From a virus, in the IMG/VR virus record IMGVR_UViG_3300013306_000017, positions 1 to 64,000 of that record: a stretch of 64,000 nucleotides of DNA. The stretch is one strand, 5' to 3'. Below the pieces are notes generated by a model, which was not told the origin of the DNA, made no database searches, and saw only the letters and a list, made by a program, of their open reading frames with translations. Made by a program: the position numbers and the translations under genes. This document shows positions 55,727 to 63,472 of this stretch, piece by piece. Each line of letters starts with the position of its first letter. Position 1 is the stretch's first letter.

Positions 55727-58281
55727 TAAGCTACCGCCTCCTGCGTCAATGGTTTTTCATCCATCAGGTCAAACAAAGTCGGTGCCGTCGCTTCGGTCTC
55801 AGCCTCAGAGCAATAGCGCGCGCCGTCTTGGAAGTAACGATCGCCAAGTTCTATTCCGATACCGAACCGGCCAGCCCTAATCGCGCAGTACGGAACCGTG
55901 AAGATTCCCGCAAAGCAATCCAGAACAATATCGCCGCGGTTCGAATAGAGGTTGATGGTCCGTTCAACGATATCGAACGGAAGCGGGCAGGTATGGTTGA
56001 CCTGTTCGCGCCGGCTCTGTGAAGAATTCAAACCGCGCATCATGTTCACGTCATCCCAAACCCAAGTGTTATTTGTTTCGGGCGGCTCATAGAAGAATGA
56101 CGCCGGCAGCATTCCGCGTTGCTCCAAATCCTCAAGCCGCGCGACGTGGGCTTCGAAGTCGTAATCCTGTTTGGCCCGCAGCAGGTTGAGAAGGAACTGA
56201 ACCTGCGCCTCTGGCGTTGAGGGAACTGCGACGTTCCCGTTGCTGCGCCAGAAGGCATGCGCATCAATCTGCCAACGAGCGCGGCTGTATTCCGACTTCT
56301 CGCGCGTGACGGGTTCATCGGCCCGGGCGGTTGTCATCAATGTTGGTGCTTTGCGAAACAGAAGAAGGTATTCAGGCAGGCCGCAACCCATCTTGCTGGC
56401 GTCCTTCGTCATCTCCGTCCAGCCCAGCCGATACGTTGAACTGTTTTCACGAACGACGTCGGTGGTAATCGTGCGCCGGCCCTCGTAGAGGAACCCATGT
56501 TTCTTGAAAGCGGCCACAGTGAGGTCGCTGAACTCATCAACTTCCATCAATCCGGATTTGGTCTGATGGCTGTAAAGAATCCGGTCCTTGACGTGGATTG
56601 CGGCAACGCGGCCAGGCTTCAAAACACGGAGCAACTCAGGAATGAGGAAATCCATCTGCGCGAAGAATCCGTCATTACCGTCGTTGTGTCCGAAATCTTC
56701 ATAGTTCGTGGTGTATTCGTAATGGTCAGAAAACGGGATTGAAGTGTGAATCAGGCCAACTGAATCATCAGCGATGTTGGCCATCTCCAAAACACAGTCG
56801 TTGTTGATGGCGCGGAACCGTTCGCCGGAGACCTGAACGCGTTCAACGCCAATCTTTCGCTTCAGTTCTTCGTTGACCAGGCTATGGTCCAGGCCGTATT
56901 GCCGGATGATTCCGCGCATCCGTTTGACGAGCTGGTCATGCTGCTCCCACTTCTGGCGCAAGACATCCGCGATCGGCTGTTCGCTTTCGGCATAGATGAT
57001 ATGGACATCGACCGGATGCTGTTGTTGGAAACGCTGTGTCCGGTGAATCGCCTGAATGAAATCTTCAAACCGGTAGTCAGTGCCGACGAAGATGTTTGAG
57101 TGACAGTGATATTGGAAATTGCAGCCGCTTCCGCTCAGTTCCGGCTTGGTGGCCAACCTCGAGATCTTCCCCCGCGCGAAGTCAATTACCCGCTGCTCGC
57201 GAAGCTCAAGGTCCATTGAGCCGTAGACAGACAACGAGTCAGGAATATCTTTTTCAATCGCCCGCCGTTCATCTTCCAGCGTGTGCCACAGCAACCAATT
57301 CTTATCCGGCGCCGCCTCAATGATTTCCTTTGCCTTCGCCACTCGCGACGGCAAGGTTGCTCGCTTCTCGCGCGCCGATTGACTGACACCCTTGACCGCG
57401 CTGATTAGAAGTTTGCGCTGGCCGAAGTTGTCAACGTGCTTGAATGCTCGAGTGTGATCAACAGGTACCCGATGCCAGTGCACATTCAGTTCCGGCAATT
57501 CATAACCGGTGGCGTCATAACCCATGTCGGCCGGGCTGTAGAGGAACAGCGCCCAGGTGCTCACCCATAACCAGAAGTCCGCTTCATGCTGAGGATGAAT
57601 CTGCAGGTCGCCGGCCTGTGCGGTATTGCGTTTGAACCAACGCGTTAACGCCTGGCCGCTATCCATCACGCCGAGGAAGTCAGCGTAGTAAATGATTTCC
57701 TTGTAACTATTCGGGCAAGGCGTGGCCGTGGCGACGAACCGATAAGGAACCTGCGTGAACAGCGAACGGAATACTTGTGTGGTCTTAGAACCGAAACTCC
57801 GGAGCACGCTGCCCTCATCCAGGCTCACGCCAATCAAGTTATGTTTCGCCGGCGTAATGCCGCCGTCGCGCAAGCGTTCATAGTTCGTGATGACAAACGG
57901 AGTATCAGCAGCGGCGAGCGTTTCATCGCTGTAAACGTACTTCCAACGGACGCCGAGGCGCGGTCCATCTTCATCAATGAACTGATGGCGCACTCCCAGC
58001 GGAGCGACGACAAGAAACTTGGAATCAGGATTTGCGGTTGTCAGAATGCGCGCTATCTCGGTTTCGATTTGCGTCTTACCCAGTCCGAACGAAAGTGCTA
58101 ACAAGGCGCGTTCCTCACGCAGGGCCCAGGCAATCACATCTCGCTGATGAGGCTTGGTCGACGGATGAACTTCAAGGTCGTTCCCGAGCGCAGACGGCCG
58201 TTCGCTCGCACCCTTAATCTTCCCCTCAAGGAAGGCCAGGTACGCATGGCGATTGTCCTTTTGTGTTTGCGCTACGCCCAT
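55726..58281 (-). CDS. Helicase-DNA methyltransferase fusion (DarB-like)
   Basis: 851 residues. Residues 40-440 are a superfamily 2 helicase: Walker A LSFGLGKT (63-70), motif II LDEGS, motif III TATP, motif VI QAIHRTQRF. Residues 490-830 are a beta-class amino-methyltransferase: catalytic motif HTSIPFSDHYEY (TSIPF 513-517, a TSPPY/DPPY variant), then the SAM-binding DCFAGIFTVPYCAIRAG near 790. The order helicase then methyltransferase is the reverse of P1 DarB. Combining translocation with methylation suggests protection of phage DNA against restriction, or against other DNA-targeting defence. Confidence 0.88.
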   Translation of the reverse strand: MGVAQTQKDNRHAYLAFLEGKIKGASERPSALGNDLEVHPSTKPHQRDVIAWALREERALLALSFGLGKTQIETEIARILTTANPDSKFLVVAPLGVRHQFIDEDGPRLGVRWKYVYSDETLAAADTPFVITNYERLRDGGITPAKHNLIGVSLDEGSVLRSFGSKTTQVFRSLFTQVPYRFVATATPCPNSYKEIIYYADFLGVMDSGQALTRWFKRNTAQAGDLQIHPQHEADFWLWVSTWALFLYSPADMGYDATGYELPELNVHWHRVPVDHTRAFKHVDNFGQRKLLISAVKGVSQSAREKRATLPSRVAKAKEIIEAAPDKNWLLWHTLEDERRAIEKDIPDSLSVYGSMDLELREQRVIDFARGKISRLATKPELSGSGCNFQYHCHSNIFVGTDYRFEDFIQAIHRTQRFQQQHPVDVHIIYAESEQPIADVLRQKWEQHDQLVKRMRGIIRQYGLDHSLVNEELKRKIGVERVQVSGERFRAINNDCVLEMANIADDSVGLIHTSIPFSDHYEYTTNYEDFGHNDGNDGFFAQMDFLIPELLRVLKPGRVAAIHVKDRILYSHQTKSGLMEVDEFSDLTVAAFKKHGFLYEGRRTITTDVVRENSSTYRLGWTEMTKDASKMGCGLPEYLLLFRKAPTLMTTARADEPVTREKSEYSRARWQIDAHAFWRSNGNVAVPSTPEAQVQFLLNLLRAKQDYDFEAHVARLEDLEQRGMLPASFFYEPPETNNTWVWDDVNMMRGLNSSQSRREQVNHTCPLPFDIVERTINLYSNRGDIVLDCFAGIFTVPYCAIRAGRFGIGIELGDRYFQDGARYCSEAETEATAPTLFDLMDEKPLTQEAVA

Positions 58282-58499
58282 ACAAAGTTCGCTTCGAGAG
58301 TCATTCGGATTTCACAGCACTGGGGCATGCCGTTCAGCAGATAATCGGCAATCTGTTCAGCTTTCACAGGCTCAGAACGGCCGCATGACACGCATTTCAT
58401 TTCGGCACCATTAGGGAAACTCTGTTCAGCGATTCTCTTAGCACTCGCATTCCGCAAGTCCTCGTCATCCCCAAACAGAATGTCGCGCATCTGTTTCAA
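58272..58499 (-). CDS. Small zinc-finger protein (75 aa)
   Basis: KCVSCGRSE and MPQCCEIR supply a likely zinc site; the N-terminus is helical and acidic (RDILFGDDEDLRNASAKRIA). Overlaps both the fusion helicase gene and the replication gene upstream. Function unknown. Confidence 0.55.
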   Translation of the reverse strand: MKQMRDILFGDDEDLRNASAKRIAEQSFPNGAEMKCVSCGRSEPVKAEQIADYLLNGMPQCCEIRMTLEANFVWA

Positions 58500-59020
58500 C
58501 GAAAGCCCTCGGTTATCTGCGCCGCCAACGGGATACCGGCCCTCAACTGTCTTGCCGCCGGCATCAACTTCTGATCTTGAACCGCTCGGTTTAAGAGAGC
58601 GTCATAGACCTTCGCGAAATGCGCTCGATCAGCCACTTGGTTTTCAGACATGCAGAGCGACTTCCAACCAATTGCGTCCACCGCTCGCTGAATGATTTCA
58701 TTTCCAAAATCAGGCACGCCGTAAGAACCAATTGCCCCCATCGCCTGAACCACAATTCCCCACGCCTCAAACGCAGTCGGCATATTCGAAACGGCTGACA
58801 CGAGCGAAAGCGCCTTATCACGCAGCTTTGCGATCGTCGGCAGGAATTCGGACTCAGCCAGGCACTGCTCAATCGTTGCCTTCAAAACTTCCAGCGGAAT
58901 ATCACTCAGCATCCGGACGTAAATCTTGATCGTCACTTCGGAGACTTCGACCGTAGGGAATGAAGCGAACAGAACTCCGACGAGTTTTGTTATTTCAGTT
59001 TTGTTCGGTTCGACTTGCAC
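58496..59020 (-). CDS. Replicative-helicase loader-like protein
   Basis: 174 residues from a GTG at 59020, just after GGAGG; a longer frame to 59140 would overlap the initiator gene. 'TKLVGVLFASFPTVEVSEVT', YVRMLSDIPLEVLKATIEQC and 'LPTIAKLRDKALSLV' resemble the N-terminal domain of phage helicase loaders (lambda P/G39P type). Its place after the initiator gene supports this. Overlaps neighbours by 4-26 nt. Confidence 0.68.
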   Translation of the reverse strand: MQVEPNKTEITKLVGVLFASFPTVEVSEVTIKIYVRMLSDIPLEVLKATIEQCLAESEFLPTIAKLRDKALSLVSAVSNMPTAFEAWGIVVQAMGAIGSYGVPDFGNEIIQRAVDAIGWKSLCMSENQVADRAHFAKVYDALLNRAVQDQKLMPAARQLRAGIPLAAQITEGFR

Positions 59021-59765
59021 GTTCCTCCGCTTCGAATTCAGCTGCGACGTTTTGAACACGCTGGACGTTCCGGTCGACTTTGGTCGCGCCCTGAGTACCG
59101 TTGCCATTCGGTTCAAACACACCGGTCCATCCGTTCTCAACGGAATTCACGAGCGCGGCAGTAGCCTTCGCCTCGCCCCAATCTTTTAGTTTCTTGTAAA
59201 GGCGTTTCTTAGCTGTAGGTGTGAGCGGCGAGCGCTTCTCTTTTCGGTGCCGTTCGTACTCACTTAAAGCCGTTCTGAATTCAGCGCCAACAAATGGAAG
59301 GTCGTCATCACTATTATGATCTGATCCATTCTGATCATTACTGTTCTGATCATTATTATTTAAGGCAGATCTACTTCTGACTGACTTCTGATCTACTTCA
59401 AAACCGTTTTGATCTGGTTTTGACGAGCGGCGAAACCCTCGTGGAGCGGGAATATCAGTCGAAGTGTTTTTTTCCCAAGTAGTTAGAATCTGATGTTTTT
59501 CAAAGTTGACAACCTGAATACAACGCTTGCCACCGACTTCATATCGCTGAATGAACCCAGCATCAGTAAGCTCAGTGAGCATCTTTTCAATATCACAATC
59601 GTCATATGGAAGGCATTCAGCTTTGATTTGTTGGGGGCGATCCCAAAGACGACCGTTCTTGTCGGCTAAACACCAGAGACCTTGAAACAAAATCCGGGTC
59701 AATGGAGATAGCTGCGCTAGTTCGTAGTTTCGGAAGAAGCCTTCTCTAATCACTCTGTTCCGCAC
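58995..59765 (-). CDS. Replication initiator, O/DnaD-like
   Basis: 256 residues, GTG start. The N-terminal winged helix (LTRILFQGLWCLADKNGRLW, DDCDIEKMLTELTDAGFIQR, YEVGGKRCIQVVNFEKHQIL) is typical of phage replication initiators. An Asn/Asp/Gln low-complexity linker (NNNDQNSNDQNGSDHN) is encoded by short direct repeats that may be origin iterons. The C-terminal part is a helical DnaD-like tail. The following gene is a helicase-loader type, as in lambda O-P. Confidence 0.8.
   Translation of the reverse strand: MRNRVIREGFFRNYELAQLSPLTRILFQGLWCLADKNGRLWDRPQQIKAECLPYDDCDIEKMLTELTDAGFIQRYEVGGKRCIQVVNFEKHQILTTWEKNTSTDIPAPRGFRRSSKPDQNGFEVDQKSVRSRSALNNNDQNSNDQNGSDHNSDDDLPFVGAEFRTALSEYERHRKEKRSPLTPTAKKRLYKKLKDWGEAKATAALVNSVENGWTGVFEPNGNGTQGATKVDRNVQRVQNVAAEFEAEERASRTEQN
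59316..59362. repeat. Iteron-like repeats inside the initiator gene (origin candidate)
   Basis: TTCTGATCATTA occurs at 59329-59340 and 59344-59355, 15 bp apart. Related TCTGATC copies lie at about 59319 and 59387, beside an AT-rich stretch. In lambda-type phages the origin lies inside the initiator gene as iterons plus an AT-rich segment. That location and pattern are matched here. Function is inference. Confidence 0.5.
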
Positions 59766-59905
59766 TTTGTTTTAAGTAAGCCCTGGAGTTGAAAGTTAAG
59801 GCCCGGTTGTTAACGGCGTCTGCCGCCAGCGCCCAAGTCCATAGGGAACGTCATTACCGGGAACGTTTCACCACTGAGCAGGTGTCGCTATTCCAATCTG
59901 TTAAA

Positions 59906-60004
59906 GCGCGGGCGAATCTGCGTGAGACTCCTTAAAGATTCAGAGACTCCAGATATCGCCCGCGCATCGTGGCTACTGTCCTCACCCCAGCAACCACTTG
60001 ATGG
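59906..60004 (-). ncRNA. Candidate phage small RNA, copy 2, with long hairpin
   Basis: In the 302-bp gap 59766-60067. On the minus strand a 34-nt element (60004-59971) equals copy 1 at 36053-36086 except for two A-to-G changes that turn A-U pairs into G-U pairs. Downstream a 60-nt hairpin follows: 10 bp GCGCGGGCGA/TCGCCCGCGC, a bulge, 5 bp ATCTG/CAGAT, then GAGTCTC against GAGTCTC with one mismatch, and a 12-nt loop (59965-59906), then TTTAAC. A second CGTGTCCAT lies 40 nt upstream. Function unknown. The rest of the gap shows only a GGGAACGT direct repeat near 59850. Confidence 0.5.
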
Positions 60005-60067
60005 ACACGCGGGAAGCCCTCGTGCACTTCCTTGCTATCAATGGACACGTATCCAAGCTTGAAAGAA

Positions 60068-61312
60068 CTACTTCGCGCCTTTGCTCTTGCGGCCTTTAAG
60101 GAATTCGATAAAGGCCTGCGCTGCGTCTTTGTTCAGGTCGTCGAAATCGACCTTCAGATATTTCTTGAGTTCGGCACTGAGCTTCACACCAATGCGCTCA
60201 CATTCGTCTGTCATCAACGTGTGTTGATCCAGCGAAGCTTTATCAGCCAGGCTTGTGCATCGGAGGTTTGCCGGGAAGGTTACGCCGTCAAGAACAATCG
60301 GCTCGCTTGGTTCGAGGGGAAGTGACGGAGTAGCGCCCGCGCCCGCCGGCGCCGATGCTGAGTCATCAGCTGCAGGTGTCGCATTAGCCGAAGTCTCAGA
60401 ACTAGCGGCGGTGTTACCCTGCTGGTTTTTCAATTGCTCAGCCAGCCGTTCGGTTTTGCTTTGACCGCCGTTCGCTCCGTTAGTGCCACCGTTTGCATCC
60501 CCATTGGTCTTTGCCTCTTCAGCGACATATTCAGACCACTTGCTGTTACCGTCGGAGATGGACTTATAGATTCCGCGCAAATCCGCTATCTCAGCCGGAC
60601 TTGATTGGCCGATCGGATGGCCCAGGTACACGGCCAACATCTCAGGCGTGATATTCAGTTCCGAGAAAGCAAGAATGATTTTCTTCCGCGCTTCATCCGG
60701 ATCTTTTGCCGCAGTTGACCTCAGGGTTTCGCGGCATTTCTCAACCGCATCTTCAACGAGGTCTTTTGGCAGCAACTGAAGCACGCAGTTGCGAATGAGA
60801 ATGGCGCCGCGGCGATTGGTGAGCTCTCGCAGGTCCCGCTCATCCGGGGTAATCCAGCCCTTGCCTTTGCGGTAAATAAGCTTCTGAAAGTCATCTTCCG
60901 CAGTGACCTTCGTGTTAGTTTCGACGTCCCAAGCCCAACCCTGAATTTGCCGCGATTGCTGGTCATCACGGAGGATAGTCAGGCCGTAACGAATGTTGGT
61001 CCATACGCGCGCGCCTTCCCTGGCGAGAAACACGCTCGGGCCTTTGACGGTGGTACCGCCGCGCGGGAATGCGTACTCAGCGTCCTCAGCAAATGACGAA
61101 CGCCCGCAGGCCTTCATCAGCTTCTGAAAGGCCAAATCCTCATCACGAGGAAACCGTTTGGCGATGATGATTGCGCTCTGAATCTCATATTGTTTTTCAG
61201 CGGCGGCCGCCGAGGGCGCGAGTTCCGTGGAAAACTCTCGCGTAGTGGAAAGCGCTGTATCTTCAACTGAATGGGTTGCTGCCGATTGCGGCAGGTTTCT
61301 TTCCTCGGTCAT
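60068..61312 (-). CDS. Putative recombinase/ssDNA-annealing protein partner of the exonuclease
   Basis: 414 residues from the ATG at 61312, which overlaps the exonuclease stop (TAATG). The conserved N-terminal two thirds (FPRDEDLAFQKLMKACGRSS, GPSVFLAREGARVWTNIRYG, TNRRGAILIRNCVLQLLPKD) is a family I recall beside YqaJ exonucleases. It replaces RecT in this operon, so an annealing role is likely by context. A Gly/Asn/Ala/Pro low-complexity linker (about 280-345) precedes a C-terminal helical segment. Confidence 0.75.
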   Translation of the reverse strand: MTEERNLPQSAATHSVEDTALSTTREFSTELAPSAAAAEKQYEIQSAIIIAKRFPRDEDLAFQKLMKACGRSSFAEDAEYAFPRGGTTVKGPSVFLAREGARVWTNIRYGLTILRDDQQSRQIQGWAWDVETNTKVTAEDDFQKLIYRKGKGWITPDERDLRELTNRRGAILIRNCVLQLLPKDLVEDAVEKCRETLRSTAAKDPDEARKKIILAFSELNITPEMLAVYLGHPIGQSSPAEIADLRGIYKSISDGNSKWSEYVAEEAKTNGDANGGTNGANGGQSKTERLAEQLKNQQGNTAASSETSANATPAADDSASAPAGAGATPSLPLEPSEPIVLDGVTFPANLRCTSLADKASLDQHTLMTDECERIGVKLSAELKKYLKVDFDDLNKDAAQAFIEFLKGRKSKGAK

Positions 61313-62184
61313 TACTTCGCACCGCCTTTCTGGATGCGCGGCACACGGAACGAACATGGCGCCACCGTGTAACCCGCTCGGTTTTGTTCCAAATAAGTGA
61401 AGAGACCCTTTGAGAATTGCGCTGAGTCGGCGTCATCCATTTGAGACAGCAACATCTCCAGCGCCCTCTTCTCAGTTTTCTCCGCTGCCAGTCGGGCTTG
61501 CCGCGCGTCATCCCAATCAATAACGAGTTCATCCGCAACGGTGACCGTCTTGGTCGGCTGCCGTCGTGCACGCTTGAGCGTTTCCAGCGACGGCTTGAAA
61601 ACATCAGGTGGGGTATCAGTGAGAACGTGACTCTTCCAGAATTGATCACCGATGCGGATGGCGTTCTCCATCAGTTCGTCGTTGCGACGAATCTGATAAA
61701 TGCGGACTTCAAGGTGACGGAAACCGGGGAGCAAGACAGGCACCCAGGCAATCCGGCATTCGCGGCCGGTTGCGTGACTCACAACATACATTTGCTCGTG
61801 AACCTGAATCAGAACCCGCTCTGGAATCTCGTCGGTTCCGGTCGGTCCCCAATCCTCATCTTTGCCAGTTGTTTTGGCTTCAACGATTTCAGGGGATGTG
61901 CCATCGATCAACCCGTCGAGGTTTGAGCAAAAGATATCGTTGGTCAGAAAGATGTCGCGTTTGAGTTGTACGCCGTGCTCGGCTTCGAAGTAGTCAAGCA
62001 CTGAGGTCTCAAAAATATGGCCGACCTTCTGTACGCCGGATTCCTTGCTGTCTTTGACGAGCCGGCCGGTCTTTTCCATCCAGACATCGCCGGCGGTGCG
62101 GAAGCTATCCAAGCCAAGTATTGGAGGGAGATCAGACGAGCCGAGATACTTCTTTCTCGCCTCGCGCTGTGCGTTTGTAAGCAT
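61312..62184 (-). CDS. YqaJ-type viral exonuclease
   Basis: 290 residues; AAAGGAA precedes the ATG. Motifs: YLGSSDLPPILGLD, FCSNLDGLIDG with the catalytic Asp, VEAKTTG with E-x-K, and 'ERVLIQVHEQMYVVSHATGR' with the Q-x-x-h-Q-like helix. This is the lambda-exonuclease fold of phage recombination systems. It degrades one strand of duplex DNA for the annealing protein encoded next. Confidence 0.9.
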   Translation of the reverse strand: MLTNAQREARKKYLGSSDLPPILGLDSFRTAGDVWMEKTGRLVKDSKESGVQKVGHIFETSVLDYFEAEHGVQLKRDIFLTNDIFCSNLDGLIDGTSPEIVEAKTTGKDEDWGPTGTDEIPERVLIQVHEQMYVVSHATGRECRIAWVPVLLPGFRHLEVRIYQIRRNDELMENAIRIGDQFWKSHVLTDTPPDVFKPSLETLKRARRQPTKTVTVADELVIDWDDARQARLAAEKTEKRALEMLLSQMDDADSAQFSKGLFTYLEQNRAGYTVAPCSFRVPRIQKGGAK

Positions 62185-62211
62185 GATGCGTTTCCTTTCG
62201 TCGTTTCGTTT

Positions 62212-62313
62212 CTACGTCAATGCGGAGGTAGCGCCCCGCAAACCAAACTCGATGCTGAAACGTGATGAAGGGTCTTGTGCCGATTGGGTTATTCGTGGTA
62301 GAAACCTCGACAT
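62212..62313 (-). CDS. Possible small ORF upstream of the exonuclease (33 aa)
   Basis: ATG at 62313-62311 has AAGGA at 6 nt. It encodes only 33 residues (MSRFLPRITQSAQDPSSRFS ...), and another frame across the same DNA has better coding character (for example TTNNPIGTRPFITFQHRVWF) but no start. It may be an exonuclease leader peptide or a remnant of a frame-broken gene. The rest of 62185-62386 holds only the hairpin listed separately. Confidence 0.3.
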   Translation of the reverse strand: MSRFLPRITQSAQDPSSRFSIEFGLRGATSALT

Positions 62314-62337
62314 CGAGAATCCTTCTCGTCGTTTCAG

Positions 62338-62374
62338 ACCGGCCCAGTATTCCTCGTAGCGGAGGTGGGCCGGT
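62338..62374 (+). terminator. Intrinsic-type hairpin, T tail on the plus strand
   Basis: ACCGGCCCA (62338-62346) pairs perfectly with TGGGCCGGT (62366-62374), with an inner CCTC/GAGG pair. TTTGCTTT follows on the plus strand. All flanking genes are on the minus strand, so it may stop antisense transcripts or act as an mRNA-processing hairpin for the leftward operon. Confidence 0.6.
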
Positions 62375-62386
62375 TTTGCTTTACGC

Positions 62387-62533
62387 TCAACCGAAAATCA
62401 CTCTTAGAATCGCGTTCAGAATTCGCTTTAATCCTTTGGGCTTCGTGCAGTCCCAACAATCACAGTCAAACAGTCCATTTGTGGGACGGAGAAGGGAGGT
62501 TGATATTTGAATGTGGTTCGGTGATTGGATCAT
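62387..62533 (-). CDS. 48-aa Cys-rich protein overlapping the CII-like gene
   Basis: ATG at 62533-62531 overlaps the TGA of the CII-like gene (ATGA). It reads MIQSPNHIQISTSLLRPTNG, then LFDCDCWDCTKPKG and an amphipathic helix (LKRILNAILRVIFG). The CDCWDC cluster may bind metal. Coupling and clean termination before the hairpin at 62374 support it. Function unknown. Confidence 0.6.
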   Translation of the reverse strand: MIQSPNHIQISTSLLRPTNGLFDCDCWDCTKPKGLKRILNAILRVIFG

Positions 62534-63006
62534 CGCTTGAACTCCGCAAGGTTCGAACTGTTTTGCTGGGACTGCAGGCCGTGAATGAATCGGTCCAGCG
62601 TTTCCCGCGCCTCAACGGCTTCCTTCATCTGCTGCGCCGCGGGAAGATCCCTCAAGCGGGCGTCCATGAACTCACCAAACTCTCTCGCCACGTCGCCAGC
62701 GACCGCGCATAGCTTCCGGCCAGATAGACTCGGTTCGCCCAGCCAGCCGACAAACATTGAGTTGAGGTAAGCCTGCAGGCGCCGCCCAGCGTCGGCGTTC
62801 GCTCCGCACAAGGCCCACGCTTCCCTTAACCCTTCGGCTAAGTTCAGCTTTCGCTCACTGTTCGGATCAAGACGGTGGGAAATATCAGCGGGATTGACGC
62901 CCAGAATGTTGGCCATCTTTACCTGGTCGCCGTGAGCGAGAAGGTCTCGCAAAAGACACTTAATCGCTGAACTGTCGGGTGCTAACTGCATTAGGGGTTC
63001 CGTCAT
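62530..63006 (-). CDS. CII-like helix-turn-helix regulator
   Basis: 158 residues. LLRDLLAHGDQVKMANILGV then NPADISHRLDPNSERKLN is a helix-turn-helix similar to phage CII-type activators (Q-x-x-x-A-x-x-l-G-v-x-x-s-x-v-S-R). The rest is helical. It is the second gene of the early leftward operon after the Cro-like gene, the CII position in lambdoid phages. Confidence 0.72.
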   Translation of the reverse strand: MTEPLMQLAPDSSAIKCLLRDLLAHGDQVKMANILGVNPADISHRLDPNSERKLNLAEGLREAWALCGANADAGRRLQAYLNSMFVGWLGEPSLSGRKLCAVAGDVAREFGEFMDARLRDLPAAQQMKEAVEARETLDRFIHGLQSQQNSSNLAEFKR

Positions 63007-63096
63007 TTCCGCACGAATGAGACTCAGTCAATTTTCAGTGAAAGCGATACTTGAATCCTTGCGTCTACCTCATTAAGGTGTGCCCCTGAGAGTGAA

Positions 63097-63408
63097 TTAA
63101 GCAGCCGCCGCAACCCGGCTCGCGCGACCTCGAACTCGCGACTTCGGACTCTCCCAATTCGGCTCACGACCAATGCGGTGAACAGCAACTCCCAGATATC
63201 GCGCCAACAAGCGCCGCTCACGCATATACACATAAGGTCCGCGTCGATTGACTATCCGAGAAAGCACTGCCGAGGTCGTATTCCAGCGCGCCGCCAACGT
63301 GGCAATGGTCTTGTTTTTATCGAGCAGGAGAATCTTGATCTCAGTGGGCGCTAACGGCGCATCTCCGGCCATGAAGGCATGCTTGTCGCCGTTGTCCGAA
63401 AGTGGCAT
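63097..63408 (-). CDS. Cro/Ner-like regulator
   Basis: 103 residues. EIKILLLDKNKTIATLAARW, NTTSAVLSRIVNRRGP and VYMRERRLLARYLGVAVHRI match the Ner/Cro-like helix-turn-helix family. It is transcribed away from the repressor with an operator palindrome between them. It should repress the lysogenic side. Basic C-terminal tail (RVRGRASRVAAAA). Confidence 0.75.
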   Translation of the reverse strand: MPLSDNGDKHAFMAGDAPLAPTEIKILLLDKNKTIATLAARWNTTSAVLSRIVNRRGPYVYMRERRLLARYLGVAVHRIGREPNWESPKSRVRGRASRVAAAA

Positions 63409-63455
63409 AGTGAATCCTTTGCGTGTTCAGCCGTTGCGAGTCACCTATAAGCATA

Positions 63456-63472
63456 TGGTACGTGACGTACCA
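63456..63472. promoter_or_regulatory. Operator palindrome between Cro-like and repressor genes
   Basis: TGGTACGT-G-ACGTACCA is a perfect 17-bp palindrome (8-bp half-sites and a central base). It lies in the divergent region and ends at the base before the repressor ATG at 63473. Only one full copy was seen in the 64-bp region. It is the likely binding site for the repressor, the Cro-like protein, or both. Confidence 0.8.

Noticed and set aside
59770-59800. Another late promoter at the initiator gene (TTTAAG-like sequence)
   Set aside because: Only ACTTAAA matches; nothing resembling GnTAnnnT follows at 12 nt.
62338-62374. Terminator of the leftward early operon
   Set aside because: The T-run is on the plus strand and the hairpin lies before the exonuclease gene that should be expressed from this operon, so it is listed only as a plus-strand-oriented hairpin.
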